Source: Hellea sp.
GTDB lineage: Bacteria > Pseudomonadota > Alphaproteobacteria > Caulobacterales > Maricaulaceae
Length of the DNA: 58,182 nucleotides
Assembly: GCA_020630275.1 (NCBI GenBank)
Contig: JAHDBU010000001.1
Coordinates: 1 to 58,182 of the forward strand
Reading direction: 5' to 3'
The notes under the pieces were generated by a model. That model had not been told where the DNA came from, ran no database searches, and saw nothing but the letters and a program-made list of their open reading frames with translations. This document shows, piece by piece, positions 18,539 to 28,686 of the stretch. The translations under genes and the position numbers were made by a program. The first letter of the stretch is position 1. Each line of letters opens with the position of its first letter.

Positions 18539-19882
18539 ATGGTCCTCGCGCATTCCATAGCTGAAAGCCCGCGCAAATTCCTCGCGGTAAAGTCCGTACT
18601 GATTGTTGCGGATTCTGAAGATAGCCAAACAGAGTTATCCGACCAGTTACATGAATCGGGCTATAATACGGTCAATTCTATATATTCTGGCGATCGTCTG
18701 AAAGGTATTCCCCGTCAGACCCCGGATGCTGTCATAATTCGTCTTTCGATCTATGTCGATCAAGCTAACGCCATCGCCGATGCATTGCGAAATCGTTATG
18801 CTGGCAAAAACATACCGTTAATTGGGATTTTTCCTGAGAACCATGATCAGAACACCACAAATTTTGACTCTACCCTCATAGAACCAGTTTTCCCAAAGCA
18901 AATTGTCCATCGCGTGGCGGCCATGGTGCGCCTTAGCACAATGCAAACTGAGATCACACTTCGGCTAGAGACTCTGGATGAAGATTTTGGGATTGAGCAC
19001 AAGCTAAACGCAGAAGCCTTTGACACAAAATTGACCGTTTTGTTTATTGGCAAAGCCACGCCGGAATTCATGATCATTATCAATGCGCTCGAGCGCAAGA
19101 ATGTGGAAGTCGTGGCGGCGTTTACGTCATTTTCGGCCTTTGACTTTTTGCATGATTTTGTATTTGACGCTGTCGTCATTAATGCACTGAACGGCATGGA
19201 ACCGGGTCTGACGATTGCGCAAACCATGCGGCGAAACTCGGCGCTTTATCATACGCCCGCCCTACTATTAGGTCAAAAGGGTAAAATCCGAAGCCAAACC
19301 GCTTTCGAACATGGTGTTTCCGATATTTTATATTCCGATACAGATGAACGGGATATTCAGGATCGTATTCTTGAGCTCGCGCGTTTTCATCGATTGCATC
19401 GCCAGGTCAGAGCCGAATTTGAAAATATGGGCCACGAGGCTGTATTGGATCCTTGTGGTACCTATTCGGGCACGTTTTTCTCAAAACACCTCAGTCGCCT
19501 GATGGATACATATTCCACGCAAGATCTGCCAGTCTCAGTTTTGACGGCAGAAGTCTGTTTCGATGAAACCGTTACAATGGATGAACAAAGCAAAGCCCTC
19601 AATGAACTGGGCGGCATTATCAAAAACCTTGTGAGGGTTTACGATGTGACAGCTCGTATATCCCGAAATGTTTTCGTCATTGCGTTTCCGGGTCAACCTG
19701 CCTCTAGTTTATCTTCGGTACAACATCGTTTGTCTTCTATCCCCAACAACACTAAGCTCTTGGATGATGGTCCCAGTGGTCAGTCTCGGAAAATTGGTTT
19801 AAACATTGATATCGCTGAGATGAGCCACGGCGTTACGGGCGAAACATGGCTGGCCCAACGCTTAACTATTGACAATAGCTAG
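18539..19882 (+). CDS. PleD-like protein with degenerate receiver and GGDEF domains
   Basis: The 447-residue protein has the layout of PleD: two receiver-like domains (about 18-135 and 163-285) and a GGDEF-like domain (about 298-440). All active positions are altered. The phospho-acceptor place is Arg68 in the first receiver (DAVIIRLS) and Asn215 in the second (DAVVINAL). The GGDEF motif reads SRNVF at 375-379, in the context VTARISRNVFVIAF. It is therefore unlikely to be phosphorylated or to make cyclic-di-GMP, and is more plausibly a scaffold or ligand sensor. Its stop interlocks with that of mfd (CTAG). The domain reading comes from motif alignment by eye. Confidence 0.7.
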   Translation: MVLAHSIAESPRKFLAVKSVLIVADSEDSQTELSDQLHESGYNTVNSIYSGDRLKGIPRQTPDAVIIRLSIYVDQANAIADALRNRYAGKNIPLIGIFPENHDQNTTNFDSTLIEPVFPKQIVHRVAAMVRLSTMQTEITLRLETLDEDFGIEHKLNAEAFDTKLTVLFIGKATPEFMIIINALERKNVEVVAAFTSFSAFDFLHDFVFDAVVINALNGMEPGLTIAQTMRRNSALYHTPALLLGQKGKIRSQTAFEHGVSDILYSDTDERDIQDRILELARFHRLHRQVRAEFENMGHEAVLDPCGTYSGTFFSKHLSRLMDTYSTQDLPVSVLTAEVCFDETVTMDEQSKALNELGGIIKNLVRVYDVTARISRNVFVIAFPGQPASSLSSVQHRLSSIPNNTKLLDDGPSGQSRKIGLNIDIAEMSHGVTGETWLAQRLTIDNS

Positions 19883-22800
19883 CCAGTATTAAGAGCGTTC
19901 AAAGTCTTTACAGCCAATTTGACGCGCGCGTCTGCTTTTTCTAACTGACCTGCAATAAAAATCGTCTGATCTGGCCGCAATCTCCACCCCTTGTTTTGCG
20001 TGATCGCATTGAGAATAACCGAAGGATCGGAAATACCCTCATGGCGCATGGTCACTACAAGCCCCCGAGGTCCTGCATCAATCTTAGCAACTTGAACCTT
20101 TCGACATAAACGTTTGATTTTCATGACATTTAGAAGCGAGCCTACTTCTTGGGGTAATTTCCCAAACCTGTCGATGAGCTCAGCCGCTAGGGCTTCGGAG
20201 GCTTGATCGTCTTCAATCTCGGAAATCCTGCGATAAGTGGCCAGACGCAGATTCAGGTCTTGGATATAATAGTCAGGAATAAGAACAGCGATACCCAGAT
20301 TGACGCTGGGTGACCAGGACTGATCTTTGACTTCTTTGTCATCACGGAGCTCGGCCACCGCCTCTTCCAGCATATGCTGATAAAGCTCAACGCCGACATC
20401 TTTGATATAGCCAGATTGCTCCTCTCCCAATGGGTTGCCGCCTCCCCTCATATCCAAATCATGACTCGCTAATGTAAACCCAGCCCCAAGCGTATCAAGA
20501 GATTGCAGAATTTTAAGACGTTGCAGAGCTCCCGCAGTCGCTACATGCTCATCCGGCATGGTGAGATAGGCATAGGCTCGGATCTTGGAACGTCCAACCC
20601 GGCCACGCATTTGGTAGAGCTGCGCAAGGCCAAACCGATCCGCCCGGTAGACAATCATGGTATTGGCACTTGGAATATCAATGCCGCTCTCGATGATGGA
20701 GGTCGACAATAGCACATCATATTGTCCATCATAAAAGGCGGTCATAATGTCTTCCAGGTCACGGCCAGGCATCTGCCCATGAGCTGTGATAAATTTCACC
20801 TCGGGCACATCTTCGCGCAAAAAATCCTCAAGCTTGGGCAGGTCGGCAATACGCGGTGCCACAAAGAAACTCTGTCCGCCGCGGTATTTTTCCCGCAAAA
20901 CGGCTTTTCTCACCGAGACCGGATCAAAGGGTGACACATAAGTTCGTACGGCCAAACGGTCGACGGGTGGTGTGGCAATCAATGATAAATCTCGAATACC
21001 AGACAATGCCATTTGAAGTGTACGCGGTATCGGCGTAGCCGTCAGGGTCAGCACATGCACATCCGCCCGCAAAGCTTTGAGACGTTCTTTATGAGAGACC
21101 CCAAATCTCTGCTCCTCATCAACAATCAACAAACCGAGATTTGCGAAGGAAATTGATTTGGCCAATAACGCGTGGGTCCCAATGACGATATCGCATCGCC
21201 CATTGGCGATTTCTTCTTTCGTCGCATTAGCTGATTTTGGCGACACCAGACGCGATAGTTGACGAACGTGGACCGGCAGGCCTCGAAACCGTTCGGAAAA
21301 TGTTTTGAAGTGTTGACGGGCCAGAATAGTGGTCGGTGCCACAATCGCGACTTGCTGCCCGCTCATGACCGCCGCAAAGGCCGCGCGCAGGGCCACCTCT
21401 GTTTTCCCAAAACCCACATCACCGCAAATCAGCCGATCCATGGGCTTTCCGCTGCCCAGATCTTCGAGTACATCCTCAATAGCGGATAGTTGATCGTCAG
21501 TCTCCACATAAGGGAAACGGGCACAAAATTCGTTATAATCCTGGGTCGGCACGTCGATGGGATCAGCGGACCGCAGAGCCCGCTTGGCAGCAATCTTGAT
21601 CAACTCTGCCGCCATATCTTGAAGGCGTTTCTTGGCCTTGGCCTTACGCGATTGCCAGGCAACACCGCCCAACCGGTCCAGATTGACCAGATCGCCAGCT
21701 GCCCCGTAGCGTGACAAGAGCTCGATATTCTCTACTGGCAGATAGAGCTTGGCGCCGTCTGCATATTCCAGATCAAGGCAATCATGAGGCGCTGACTGAA
21801 CATCCAGTGTCTTGAGCCCAAGATAACGCCCCAGACCATGATCGATATGAATTATCAGATCACCCGGTTGTAGCGCAGAGGCCTCTGAAATGAAGTTCTT
21901 GGCTTTGCGGCGGCGGCTGCGATTGACCAGGCGGTCACCCAGAATGTCTTGTTCCGAGAGGATGCGCAGATCACCAAACTCAAATCCCTGCTCCAGCGGT
22001 AAGGTTACCCGGCGCAGAGACCCTTTGGGCAATGCGAGCAGATCTGGGCCCCGTTGCTCTTCTGGTAGCACAAGATCGTGATCCTCAAACACGCTAGACA
22101 TGCGCTCGGACGAGCCTTCAGTCCAGGATGCGATGATTACGGTTTTACCCGCATCGCGTTCCGCTTTGACATGATCCACAACAGCATCAAAAACGTTGAC
22201 GCCTTCAGTCTTGCGTTCATTAGAAAAATTGCGGCCGGATCGCCCCTTAAAATCAATCAGATTATCCCTTTCGGGCGGAATGAATGGTGAATGCCAGCGT
22301 TTGCGGGATGCGGCGGCATCTATATGCTCAGGATATAAGTAAAGGTCGTCAAATGGTAATGGACGATATTGACCTTCCGTTGCACCGCCACGTTTTTCCT
22401 CACTAGCGGCTGTATGGGCTGTTCGGGTTTCATGCAGATCCAGGACGAGGTCTCGGCGTTCAAACATGGCCTCTTTAGCCAGGCTATCAAATGCCACCAA
22501 GGCACTTTCTGGCAGGTAATCAAAAACCGTTTCCAGTTTTTCAAAAAACAGTGGCAGGAAATGTTCAATCCCTTGAGGCCTTATACCCTCGCTAACGGAG
22601 GCATAGATCGGGTCTTTACTGGTCCCACCTCCAAATTTAGCCACATAGGCCCGGCGGAAATTCGCTTTAGCGTCATCATTGAAGAAAACTTCCCCGACAG
22701 GCGCAAGGTCAATTGAGCTGATCTGCCGAGTGGTGCGCTGTGTCTCAACGTCGAAATGGCGAATATTTTCCAGCTCATCTCCAAAGAAATCCAGGCGGAC

Positions 22801-23340
22801 AGGCTCACCTAATGCAGGTGAGTAAATATCCACCAATCCTCCGCGGATGGCGTAATCCCCCGGTTCGACGACCGTAGAGGCCCGGCTATAGCCGTTCATC
22901 ATCAGGTATTTTTCAAGTTTCTCGCGAGCCAATGATTGCCCGGCCTTGGCACTAAAACCAGACTCGGCGATCACTGACTTAGGTGGCACACGCTGGGAAA
23001 CGGCACTGACTGTAGATACGATGATCAATGGCGCATCGGCCTTAACCTGGGTCAACAAATAGAGCGCGGCACTTCGACGGGCGGCAATCAGACGGCTCGG
23101 AGATATGCGGTCATAGGGCAGACAGTCCCAGGCTGGCAGAGATACAACGGGGATATCTGGCGCAAAAAAACGGCAGGCGGCTTGAAAAGCGGCGGCGCGG
23201 CTATCGTCGCGGGCCACAAACACCGCCGGACGTCCGTCTTTGCGTACCGCGCGGGTAAAGATAATCGCGTCCAGCCCTTCTGGTAGACCCGCTGCCGTCA
23301 GTTCATCCTCGGCAGATATATATCTTTGGATTTGCAGCAT
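19879..23340 (-). CDS. mfd: Transcription-repair coupling factor
   Basis: Mfd removes stalled RNA polymerase from lesions and recruits UvrA. The 1153 residues follow the family order: UvrB-like module (about 1-340), a variable linker, the RNA polymerase interaction domain (GDLIIHIDHGLGRYLGL, about 495-560), the translocase with Walker A GDVGFGKTEVALRAAF near 640 and DEEQRFGV near 740, the TRG region, and the C-terminal TRCF domain. Its ATG shares one base with the sdhE stop, so translation of the two is coupled. The order recG / sdhE-mfd is conserved in alphaproteobacteria. Confidence 0.97.
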   Translation of the reverse strand: MLQIQRYISAEDELTAAGLPEGLDAIIFTRAVRKDGRPAVFVARDDSRAAAFQAACRFFAPDIPVVSLPAWDCLPYDRISPSRLIAARRSAALYLLTQVKADAPLIIVSTVSAVSQRVPPKSVIAESGFSAKAGQSLAREKLEKYLMMNGYSRASTVVEPGDYAIRGGLVDIYSPALGEPVRLDFFGDELENIRHFDVETQRTTRQISSIDLAPVGEVFFNDDAKANFRRAYVAKFGGGTSKDPIYASVSEGIRPQGIEHFLPLFFEKLETVFDYLPESALVAFDSLAKEAMFERRDLVLDLHETRTAHTAASEEKRGGATEGQYRPLPFDDLYLYPEHIDAAASRKRWHSPFIPPERDNLIDFKGRSGRNFSNERKTEGVNVFDAVVDHVKAERDAGKTVIIASWTEGSSERMSSVFEDHDLVLPEEQRGPDLLALPKGSLRRVTLPLEQGFEFGDLRILSEQDILGDRLVNRSRRRKAKNFISEASALQPGDLIIHIDHGLGRYLGLKTLDVQSAPHDCLDLEYADGAKLYLPVENIELLSRYGAAGDLVNLDRLGGVAWQSRKAKAKKRLQDMAAELIKIAAKRALRSADPIDVPTQDYNEFCARFPYVETDDQLSAIEDVLEDLGSGKPMDRLICGDVGFGKTEVALRAAFAAVMSGQQVAIVAPTTILARQHFKTFSERFRGLPVHVRQLSRLVSPKSANATKEEIANGRCDIVIGTHALLAKSISFANLGLLIVDEEQRFGVSHKERLKALRADVHVLTLTATPIPRTLQMALSGIRDLSLIATPPVDRLAVRTYVSPFDPVSVRKAVLREKYRGGQSFFVAPRIADLPKLEDFLREDVPEVKFITAHGQMPGRDLEDIMTAFYDGQYDVLLSTSIIESGIDIPSANTMIVYRADRFGLAQLYQMRGRVGRSKIRAYAYLTMPDEHVATAGALQRLKILQSLDTLGAGFTLASHDLDMRGGGNPLGEEQSGYIKDVGVELYQHMLEEAVAELRDDKEVKDQSWSPSVNLGIAVLIPDYYIQDLNLRLATYRRISEIEDDQASEALAAELIDRFGKLPQEVGSLLNVMKIKRLCRKVQVAKIDAGPRGLVVTMRHEGISDPSVILNAITQNKGWRLRPDQTIFIAGQLEKADARVKLAVKTLNALNTG

Positions 23341-23594
23341 TAAAATTCAGGTCGGTACTGACGTATTTTTTCTAATAGCGGCGTGTCGAAATTGGCGGGT
23401 ACGGGCTGTGCCTTTGTGATCCAGGCATAGATATCATGGTCCTTGGCTTCCAAAAGATCCTCAAAAGCCACCAGTTCCTCATCGGACAGCTCATCGATGT
23501 GGGTTTTTAAAAATCCGCCCAACAGAATATCGGCCTCTTTAAAGCCGCGATAATTGGCCCGGTAGAGCAGTCTTTTCTTGCGTGTTTCGTCCAT
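23340..23594 (-). CDS. sdhE: Succinate dehydrogenase FAD assembly factor
   Basis: SdhE (CptB, homologous to eukaryotic SDHAF2) promotes covalent flavinylation of the succinate dehydrogenase flavoprotein. The 84-residue protein carries the diagnostic RGFKEAD motif (RGxxExD) near residue 16, followed by LLGGFL and the small acidic helices ending in DHDIYAWI. The length is typical. It is divergent from recG across 65 bases and is read into mfd with a one-base overlap. Confidence 0.93.
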   Translation of the reverse strand: MDETRKKRLLYRANYRGFKEADILLGGFLKTHIDELSDEELVAFEDLLEAKDHDIYAWITKAQPVPANFDTPLLEKIRQYRPEF

Positions 23595-23659
23595 GGTTCT
23601 TTCTTATACCCGAGAGTCAGGATTAGCATCTTGCGCCCCCCTAAATTCTCGTCCAACTT

Positions 23660-25747
23660 ATGGCAATGCGGCCAGATGTTCTTTTTCCGTTTTTTGCCGA
23701 TGTGACAAGCCTAAACGGTGTGGGTAATCGTGTGCGTGAGGCTCTAGGCCGGGCTATGGGTACGCGGATAAAGGATTTGCTTTTAACGCCGCCATCAAAT
23801 CTCATTGACCGAAGTTACCGACCCAATATTGCTGGCGCCCGCCAAGGTGAAGTTTGCACATTCACTGTAACAGTCGGCCAACATTCGGTTCCAGAATCCC
23901 GGCGCAAACCTTATAAAATCAAAGTCTACGACAACACGGGCGATATGACTTTGGTTTTCTTTCAGGCTCGTGCCGATTACCTGAAGCGTGTCCTACCAGA
24001 GGGTAGCAACCGTCTTATTTCTGGAAAAATTGAATTTTACGGCCCAAACATCCAGATGACGCACCCAGATTATATTCTGGACCCCAGAAAAAATGAGGAC
24101 CTTCCTCTCTACGAGACGCAATATCCTTTGACCCAGGGCCTCTCACAAAAGGTGGCTCGCAAAGCGTTGGTTCAAGCCAATCAGAAAATCAATGACCTCC
24201 CCGAATGGCTCGACCGCAGCCTGCTGGAGCGTCAGGACTGGCGGAGCTTTAACGAGTCTCTTCGGCGCATGCATCAGCCCGAACACCCGGTGGATGTGAA
24301 AGCGGAGTCACCGCCTCGTATGCGCCTGGCCTATGATGAAATCCTTGCCAAACAATTGGCCTTGGCATTGGTGCGCGAGAGTACACGGAAACGAAAAGGC
24401 AGCGCGCTCGAGGCCGACGGAAAATATGTGGAGGATGTCCTCAAAGGCGCCCCCTTCCCGCCGACGGGCGCACAAAGCCGGGCCGTCAAAGAAATCATTG
24501 CTGATTTGGCATCGCCCTATCGCATGTCGCGGTTATTGCAAGGGGACGTCGGAGCAGGCAAAACTTTTGTGGCCGCTCAGATTGCTGCCTACGCCGCCGA
24601 GGCCGGCGTTCAGATCGCCCTCATGGCCCCCACTGAAATTCTGGCCCGCCAACATGCCCAAACCATGTCAGAATTTCTGGAACCCGCCGGCCTCACGGTC
24701 GAAGCCCTGACAGGCCGGGACAAGGGCAAGCCGCGCGCCGCCCTCATGAATGGCCTCAGGGAAGGCTATATTGATGTAATCATCGGCACCCATGCCCTGT
24801 TTCAGGACGCCGTTGAGTTTAAAAATTTGGGACTAGTCATCATCGACGAGCAACATCGTTTTGGCGTGCATGATCGCATGCGGCTGGCTCAGAAGGGTAA
24901 AAAGCCGGATTTACTGGTCATGACTGCCACCCCAATTCCGCGTACACTAGCCCTCACCGCTTATGGGGATTTAGATATCTCAAAGTTGGATGAGAAGCCC
25001 GCAGGCCGCAAACCCATCGATACGCGTATTTTGCCGCTGCAAAGGCTAGACAATATTATCGACGCCGTAGGGCGCACTATCAACGACGGCAATCAGGTCT
25101 ATTGGGTTTGTCCCCTTGTTGAGGATAGCGACCTTATTGATCTGTCGTCTGTCGAAGAGCGCCACCGCGCCTTGCAAGCCCATTTCGGCAGCCGGGTTGG
25201 TCTTGTGCATGGTCGTCTGTCACCCCAAGAAAAGGACATGATGACCGAGCGCTTTAAGTCGGGCGATCTGGATGTTCTGGTCGCGACGACAGTTATCGAG
25301 GTCGGCGTCGATGCGCCCAACGCTACGGTAATTGTCATCGAACATGCGGAGCGCTTTGGCCTGGCGCAACTCCACCAATTACGGGGCCGGGTTGGCCGTG
25401 GCGACAAACAATCATCCTGTCTGTTGCTCTATAAAGGTCCGCTATCTGTCAATGGGAAAGCACGCTTGGAAATCATGCGCCAAACCGAAGACGGATTCGT
25501 AATAGCGGAAAAGGACTGGGAGCTGCGGGGCTCAGGGGATTTGCTAGGCAGTCGTCAAAGCGGCCTGCCCAAATTCACACTAGCCGATATGGATAAACAT
25601 AAATCCCTGTTGGAAACCGCCCATCAAGACGCTCGGATTATTATTGAAAAAGACCCGGGTTTAAAAACCGAACGCGGACAGGCCTTGCAGGTCCTGCTTT
25701 ATCTGTTTGAACAGGATTGGGGGATAGAACTGATGCGCGCTGGTTAG
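23660..25747 (+). CDS. recG: ATP-dependent DNA helicase RecG
   Basis: RecG reverses stalled forks and migrates branched DNA. The 695 residues include the wedge/OB domain (about 60-170), the Walker A loop GDVGAGKTFVAAQ near 296, DEQHRFGV near 395, MTATPIPRTLA, and the TRG motif region close to GLPKFTLAD. The protein begins MAMRPDVLFPFFADVTSLNGVG, as in relatives. It is divergent from sdhE, and its stop TAG interlocks with the TAA of the convergent DUF502 gene. Confidence 0.97.
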   Translation: MAMRPDVLFPFFADVTSLNGVGNRVREALGRAMGTRIKDLLLTPPSNLIDRSYRPNIAGARQGEVCTFTVTVGQHSVPESRRKPYKIKVYDNTGDMTLVFFQARADYLKRVLPEGSNRLISGKIEFYGPNIQMTHPDYILDPRKNEDLPLYETQYPLTQGLSQKVARKALVQANQKINDLPEWLDRSLLERQDWRSFNESLRRMHQPEHPVDVKAESPPRMRLAYDEILAKQLALALVRESTRKRKGSALEADGKYVEDVLKGAPFPPTGAQSRAVKEIIADLASPYRMSRLLQGDVGAGKTFVAAQIAAYAAEAGVQIALMAPTEILARQHAQTMSEFLEPAGLTVEALTGRDKGKPRAALMNGLREGYIDVIIGTHALFQDAVEFKNLGLVIIDEQHRFGVHDRMRLAQKGKKPDLLVMTATPIPRTLALTAYGDLDISKLDEKPAGRKPIDTRILPLQRLDNIIDAVGRTINDGNQVYWVCPLVEDSDLIDLSSVEERHRALQAHFGSRVGLVHGRLSPQEKDMMTERFKSGDLDVLVATTVIEVGVDAPNATVIVIEHAERFGLAQLHQLRGRVGRGDKQSSCLLLYKGPLSVNGKARLEIMRQTEDGFVIAEKDWELRGSGDLLGSRQSGLPKFTLADMDKHKSLLETAHQDARIIIEKDPGLKTERGQALQVLLYLFEQDWGIELMRAG

Positions 25748-26466
25748 GTGATTTGGACCGGTAATTCTATTTCGGTCCCGTCCTCTAATAGGAGCTTGTC
25801 GTCATTAGATACAATACCCCCGGAGATAATCATCTTGGCCCCCTCCTCTGGCGTCATATCCAGAATTTTCAAATCTGTGCGTTTTGTAAACAACAAAAAG
25901 CCAGACGTGGGATTGGGTGTGGTCGGGACAAAAATACTCACATAATCACCTTTAAGGTGTTTGGTCGGGGCACCTTTGAGGTCCGCCGTCACAAATCCTA
26001 TGGCCCAAAGCCCCGGGCGCGGATATTCTAGCAGGCAGACTTCCTTGAAATTGCGCTCATCGCTCTTAGCAACCGTGTTGACGATCTGCTTTAAGCCGCC
26101 ATAGAGATTGCGTACAAATGGCACGCGCTCCAAAATACGCTCGCCAAATCGCAAGATGCTGCCACCAATGAAATTTGATGCAATCACGCCTAAAACAAAC
26201 AAAGCACTTATAGCCACAATTAAGCCAATGCCCGGTATATTGAAGCCGATCCGTTCTTCTAGATAAGGGCCTGGATTAAGCTCTTTGGGCAGCAGATTCC
26301 AGACAGTGGCATCCACTTTTGTTACGATGAAGGAAATCACCCAGATAGTGGCCGCCAGGGGCAAAGCAATAATAAGTCCAGTAAAGAAACGGTTTCGCAA
26401 AATACGCAAAAATCCCGGTCGTTCTTTCTCAACCGTTACATCATTTTCATCTGGTGAATCTACCAT
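25744..26466 (-). CDS. DUF502 inner-membrane protein
   Basis: The 240-residue protein belongs to the DUF502 family, function unknown. Two membrane segments (GLIIALPLAATIWVISFIV and GLIVAISALFVLGVIASNFI) are followed by the family motifs RVPFVRNLYGGLKQIV and VFVPTTPNPTSGFLL. The C-terminal soluble domain is probably cytoplasmic. The gene converges on recG and is divergent from the DUF3089 gene with only about 31 bases between the starts. Its position beside recG is common in alphaproteobacteria, but no functional link is known to me. Confidence 0.88.
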   Translation of the reverse strand: MVDSPDENDVTVEKERPGFLRILRNRFFTGLIIALPLAATIWVISFIVTKVDATVWNLLPKELNPGPYLEERIGFNIPGIGLIVAISALFVLGVIASNFIGGSILRFGERILERVPFVRNLYGGLKQIVNTVAKSDERNFKEVCLLEYPRPGLWAIGFVTADLKGAPTKHLKGDYVSIFVPTTPNPTSGFLLFTKRTDLKILDMTPEEGAKMIISGGIVSNDDKLLLEDGTEIELPVQIT

Positions 26467-26497
26467 TGGCTTCGTTCCGCAAACAGGCTAGTCAGAC

Positions 26498-27721
26498 GTG
26501 ACCACCTTACAGACTCATATGGCTAAATTGCGGCAATTTTCAACTCAAACTTATTTCATTTTCTCAGGAATATTCGCTGCACTCCTGATCTTTGCGGCTT
26601 TAATCTACTACCGGAACGATATTTTCCAGTCTATGCAAGATCCCGGTCAGCCGTTTCAAACCTATGAGGCCCCGGAAGCCCCCAATTATAACTTGGCTAA
26701 AAACTGGATGGAATTGCCGGACCTGGCGGCCGACCCGTTTAAGCATGAAACCCAAGGCGACGTCTTTGTCATATTGCCTGTCCTCTTTAAAGGGGGCGAT
26801 CACTGGAACCTCCCTATTACAAGAGAGGATCAAATAGACCGGCTCAATCAAACAATTCGTCCCAATTATGTCGCGCCGTATAAATCGGCCGGGCGTTTGT
26901 TTGTGCCATATTATCGTCAGGCCTCACTTTATACGTCCATGACCAATCGGGAAGATGCTAGGCGATCCCTCGACTTGGCCTATCGGGATGTGCGACGGGC
27001 CTTTGAATTCTTTCTCAAACACTCTCCACCTGAACGACCCATTATCCTGGCTGGTCACGGGCAAGGTGCGTCTCATGCGCAACGCTTATTGTCAGAATTT
27101 TTTCGGGGCCCTCTGAAAGATCGCCTCGCAGCCGCCTATCTGATTGATCATCCTCTTCCGTTAGAACATTTTGAAAGTCAATTGGCCGGATTGGTTCCCT
27201 GCGAGAGTTCATCCGACACAAAATGTGTAGTGGGCTGGGGCGCATTCATGCCTGGTGATCAGGCCATTGTGGACAGGTTCGGCACAGATTTGAATGTGTT
27301 CGAAACAGACGACTATTACAAAATCAATGGTCGCCCACTTTTGTGTATGAACCCGCTGTCGTGGTCACGCGGACCAGACTATGCGCCGAGGCGACTGCAT
27401 AAAGGTGGTATGGCTGCCATTGGTTTGGAGCCCGACCGGAAGGTCGCCCCCCTCACAAAACAGTTCGGGGCGCAATGCGAAAACGGCTTTTTGTATATCG
27501 ATAAACCGCGCAGCCGTGCCCTGCGCCGCCCTATTCGAATAGGCGGCCATTACAGGACATTGCAATTTAACCTGTTTTTTGAGGATATCCGCCAGAATGC
27601 AATGGCGCGCGTTGAGGCCTTGAAAACAGGCGGTCAGTTACCGGAACGTGTGGAAAAGCTGGATGATCTTGAGGTAATTGAAATTGTCGATAGCCCAACC
27701 AAACCCGTTGACGAGGAATAG
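26498..27721 (+). CDS. DUF3089 alpha/beta-hydrolase-fold protein without nucleophile
   Basis: The 407-residue protein has one N-terminal membrane anchor (FSGIFAALLIFAALIYY) and a DUF3089 domain facing outside. The DUF3089 landmarks are DVFVILPVLF, the RLFVPYYRQASLY stretch, and AYRDVRRAFEFFL. The nucleophile elbow, normally G-H-S-Q-G, reads GHGQG here, with Gly188 in place of serine (codon ggg at 27059). It may thus be a non-enzymatic binding protein. The start is GTG at 26498; an ATG at 26519 is equally possible. The stop abuts that of kdsA without a gap. Confidence 0.82.
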   Translation: MTTLQTHMAKLRQFSTQTYFIFSGIFAALLIFAALIYYRNDIFQSMQDPGQPFQTYEAPEAPNYNLAKNWMELPDLAADPFKHETQGDVFVILPVLFKGGDHWNLPITREDQIDRLNQTIRPNYVAPYKSAGRLFVPYYRQASLYTSMTNREDARRSLDLAYRDVRRAFEFFLKHSPPERPIILAGHGQGASHAQRLLSEFFRGPLKDRLAAAYLIDHPLPLEHFESQLAGLVPCESSSDTKCVVGWGAFMPGDQAIVDRFGTDLNVFETDDYYKINGRPLLCMNPLSWSRGPDYAPRRLHKGGMAAIGLEPDRKVAPLTKQFGAQCENGFLYIDKPRSRALRRPIRIGGHYRTLQFNLFFEDIRQNAMARVEALKTGGQLPERVEKLDDLEVIEIVDSPTKPVDEE

Positions 27722-28585
27722 CTAGGCAAAACTGATAGATTCGCTCGCCTTAGAAAGCTCATCGAAACGTTTGATATCATTCAATAATTTCTCAAAATGA
27801 TCCATTGGAATCATATTGGGCCCATCAGACGGCGCATTAGCAGGGTCCGGATGAGTTTCCATGAAAATCGCCGCCACACCAATTGAGGCCGCTGCTCTAG
27901 CCAAAGGAGGTACAAATTCTCGTTGACCGCCACTCGTTCCGCCCTGCCCACCTGGCTGCTGAACAGAATGGGTGGCATCAAATACGACAGGTCCGCCAAA
28001 CGATTTCATAATCGGCAAGCCCCGGAAGTCAGTGATAAGGGTGTTGTATCCAAAGCTGGCGCCGCGTTCACAAGCCATGACATTCGGATTTCCAGCCTCA
28101 ACCAGTTTATTAAGTACATTTTTCATATCCCAAGGAGCGAGAAATTGTCCTTTTTTGACATTGATGACCCGATTGGTTTTCGCGGCGGCCACTAACAAAT
28201 CTGTCTGCCGACATAGAAAGGCTGGGATTTGTAACATGTCGACCACTTTGCCAACCTCACGCGCCTGCTCTGCGGTATGAATATCGGTCAGACACGGGAG
28301 GCCGGTTTCTTTTTGGATCGCTTCGAAAACTGGCAGAGCTTTATCCAGCCCCATACCGCGGGGTGAATGAATACTGGTTCGGTTCGCTTTATCGTAAGAC
28401 GTTTTGTAGACAATGTTCAGGCCAACCCGATCTGAAATGTCCCGCAGACGTTCTGCCGTCATGAGCGCATGATCCCGGCTTTCCATGGCACAAGGCCCAG
28501 CCAGTATGGTCACTGGCTCGGAATTTCCGATATTATAGGTGCCGCGCCCCGGCGTTTGCATCGCAATGGTCGAATTGATTTCCAT
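27722..28585 (-). CDS. kdsA: 3-deoxy-8-phosphooctulonate (KDO-8-P) synthase
   Basis: KdsA condenses arabinose-5-phosphate and phosphoenolpyruvate to KDO-8-phosphate for lipopolysaccharide. The chosen start gives 287 residues, close to the family norm; the frame extends 21 codons upstream without conserved sequence. Landmarks are ILAGPCAMES, YKTSYDKANRTS, DIHTAEQA and FDATHSVQQPGG. The cysteine in AGPC, where the metal-independent E. coli enzyme has asparagine, indicates the metal-dependent class. The gene is divergent from cysK. Confidence 0.93.
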   Translation of the reverse strand: MEINSTIAMQTPGRGTYNIGNSEPVTILAGPCAMESRDHALMTAERLRDISDRVGLNIVYKTSYDKANRTSIHSPRGMGLDKALPVFEAIQKETGLPCLTDIHTAEQAREVGKVVDMLQIPAFLCRQTDLLVAAAKTNRVINVKKGQFLAPWDMKNVLNKLVEAGNPNVMACERGASFGYNTLITDFRGLPIMKSFGGPVVFDATHSVQQPGGQGGTSGGQREFVPPLARAAASIGVAAIFMETHPDPANAPSDGPNMIPMDHFEKLLNDIKRFDELSKASESISFA

Positions 28586-28686
28586 AGCGGCGCCAGTAAC
28601 ATAAGTTTGAATAAAAAGCATGGATTTTTGCAGCAAATTCGGCCACATCGTGTTTCAAATATTCGCAAAGAAATCTGGAGACTGAA

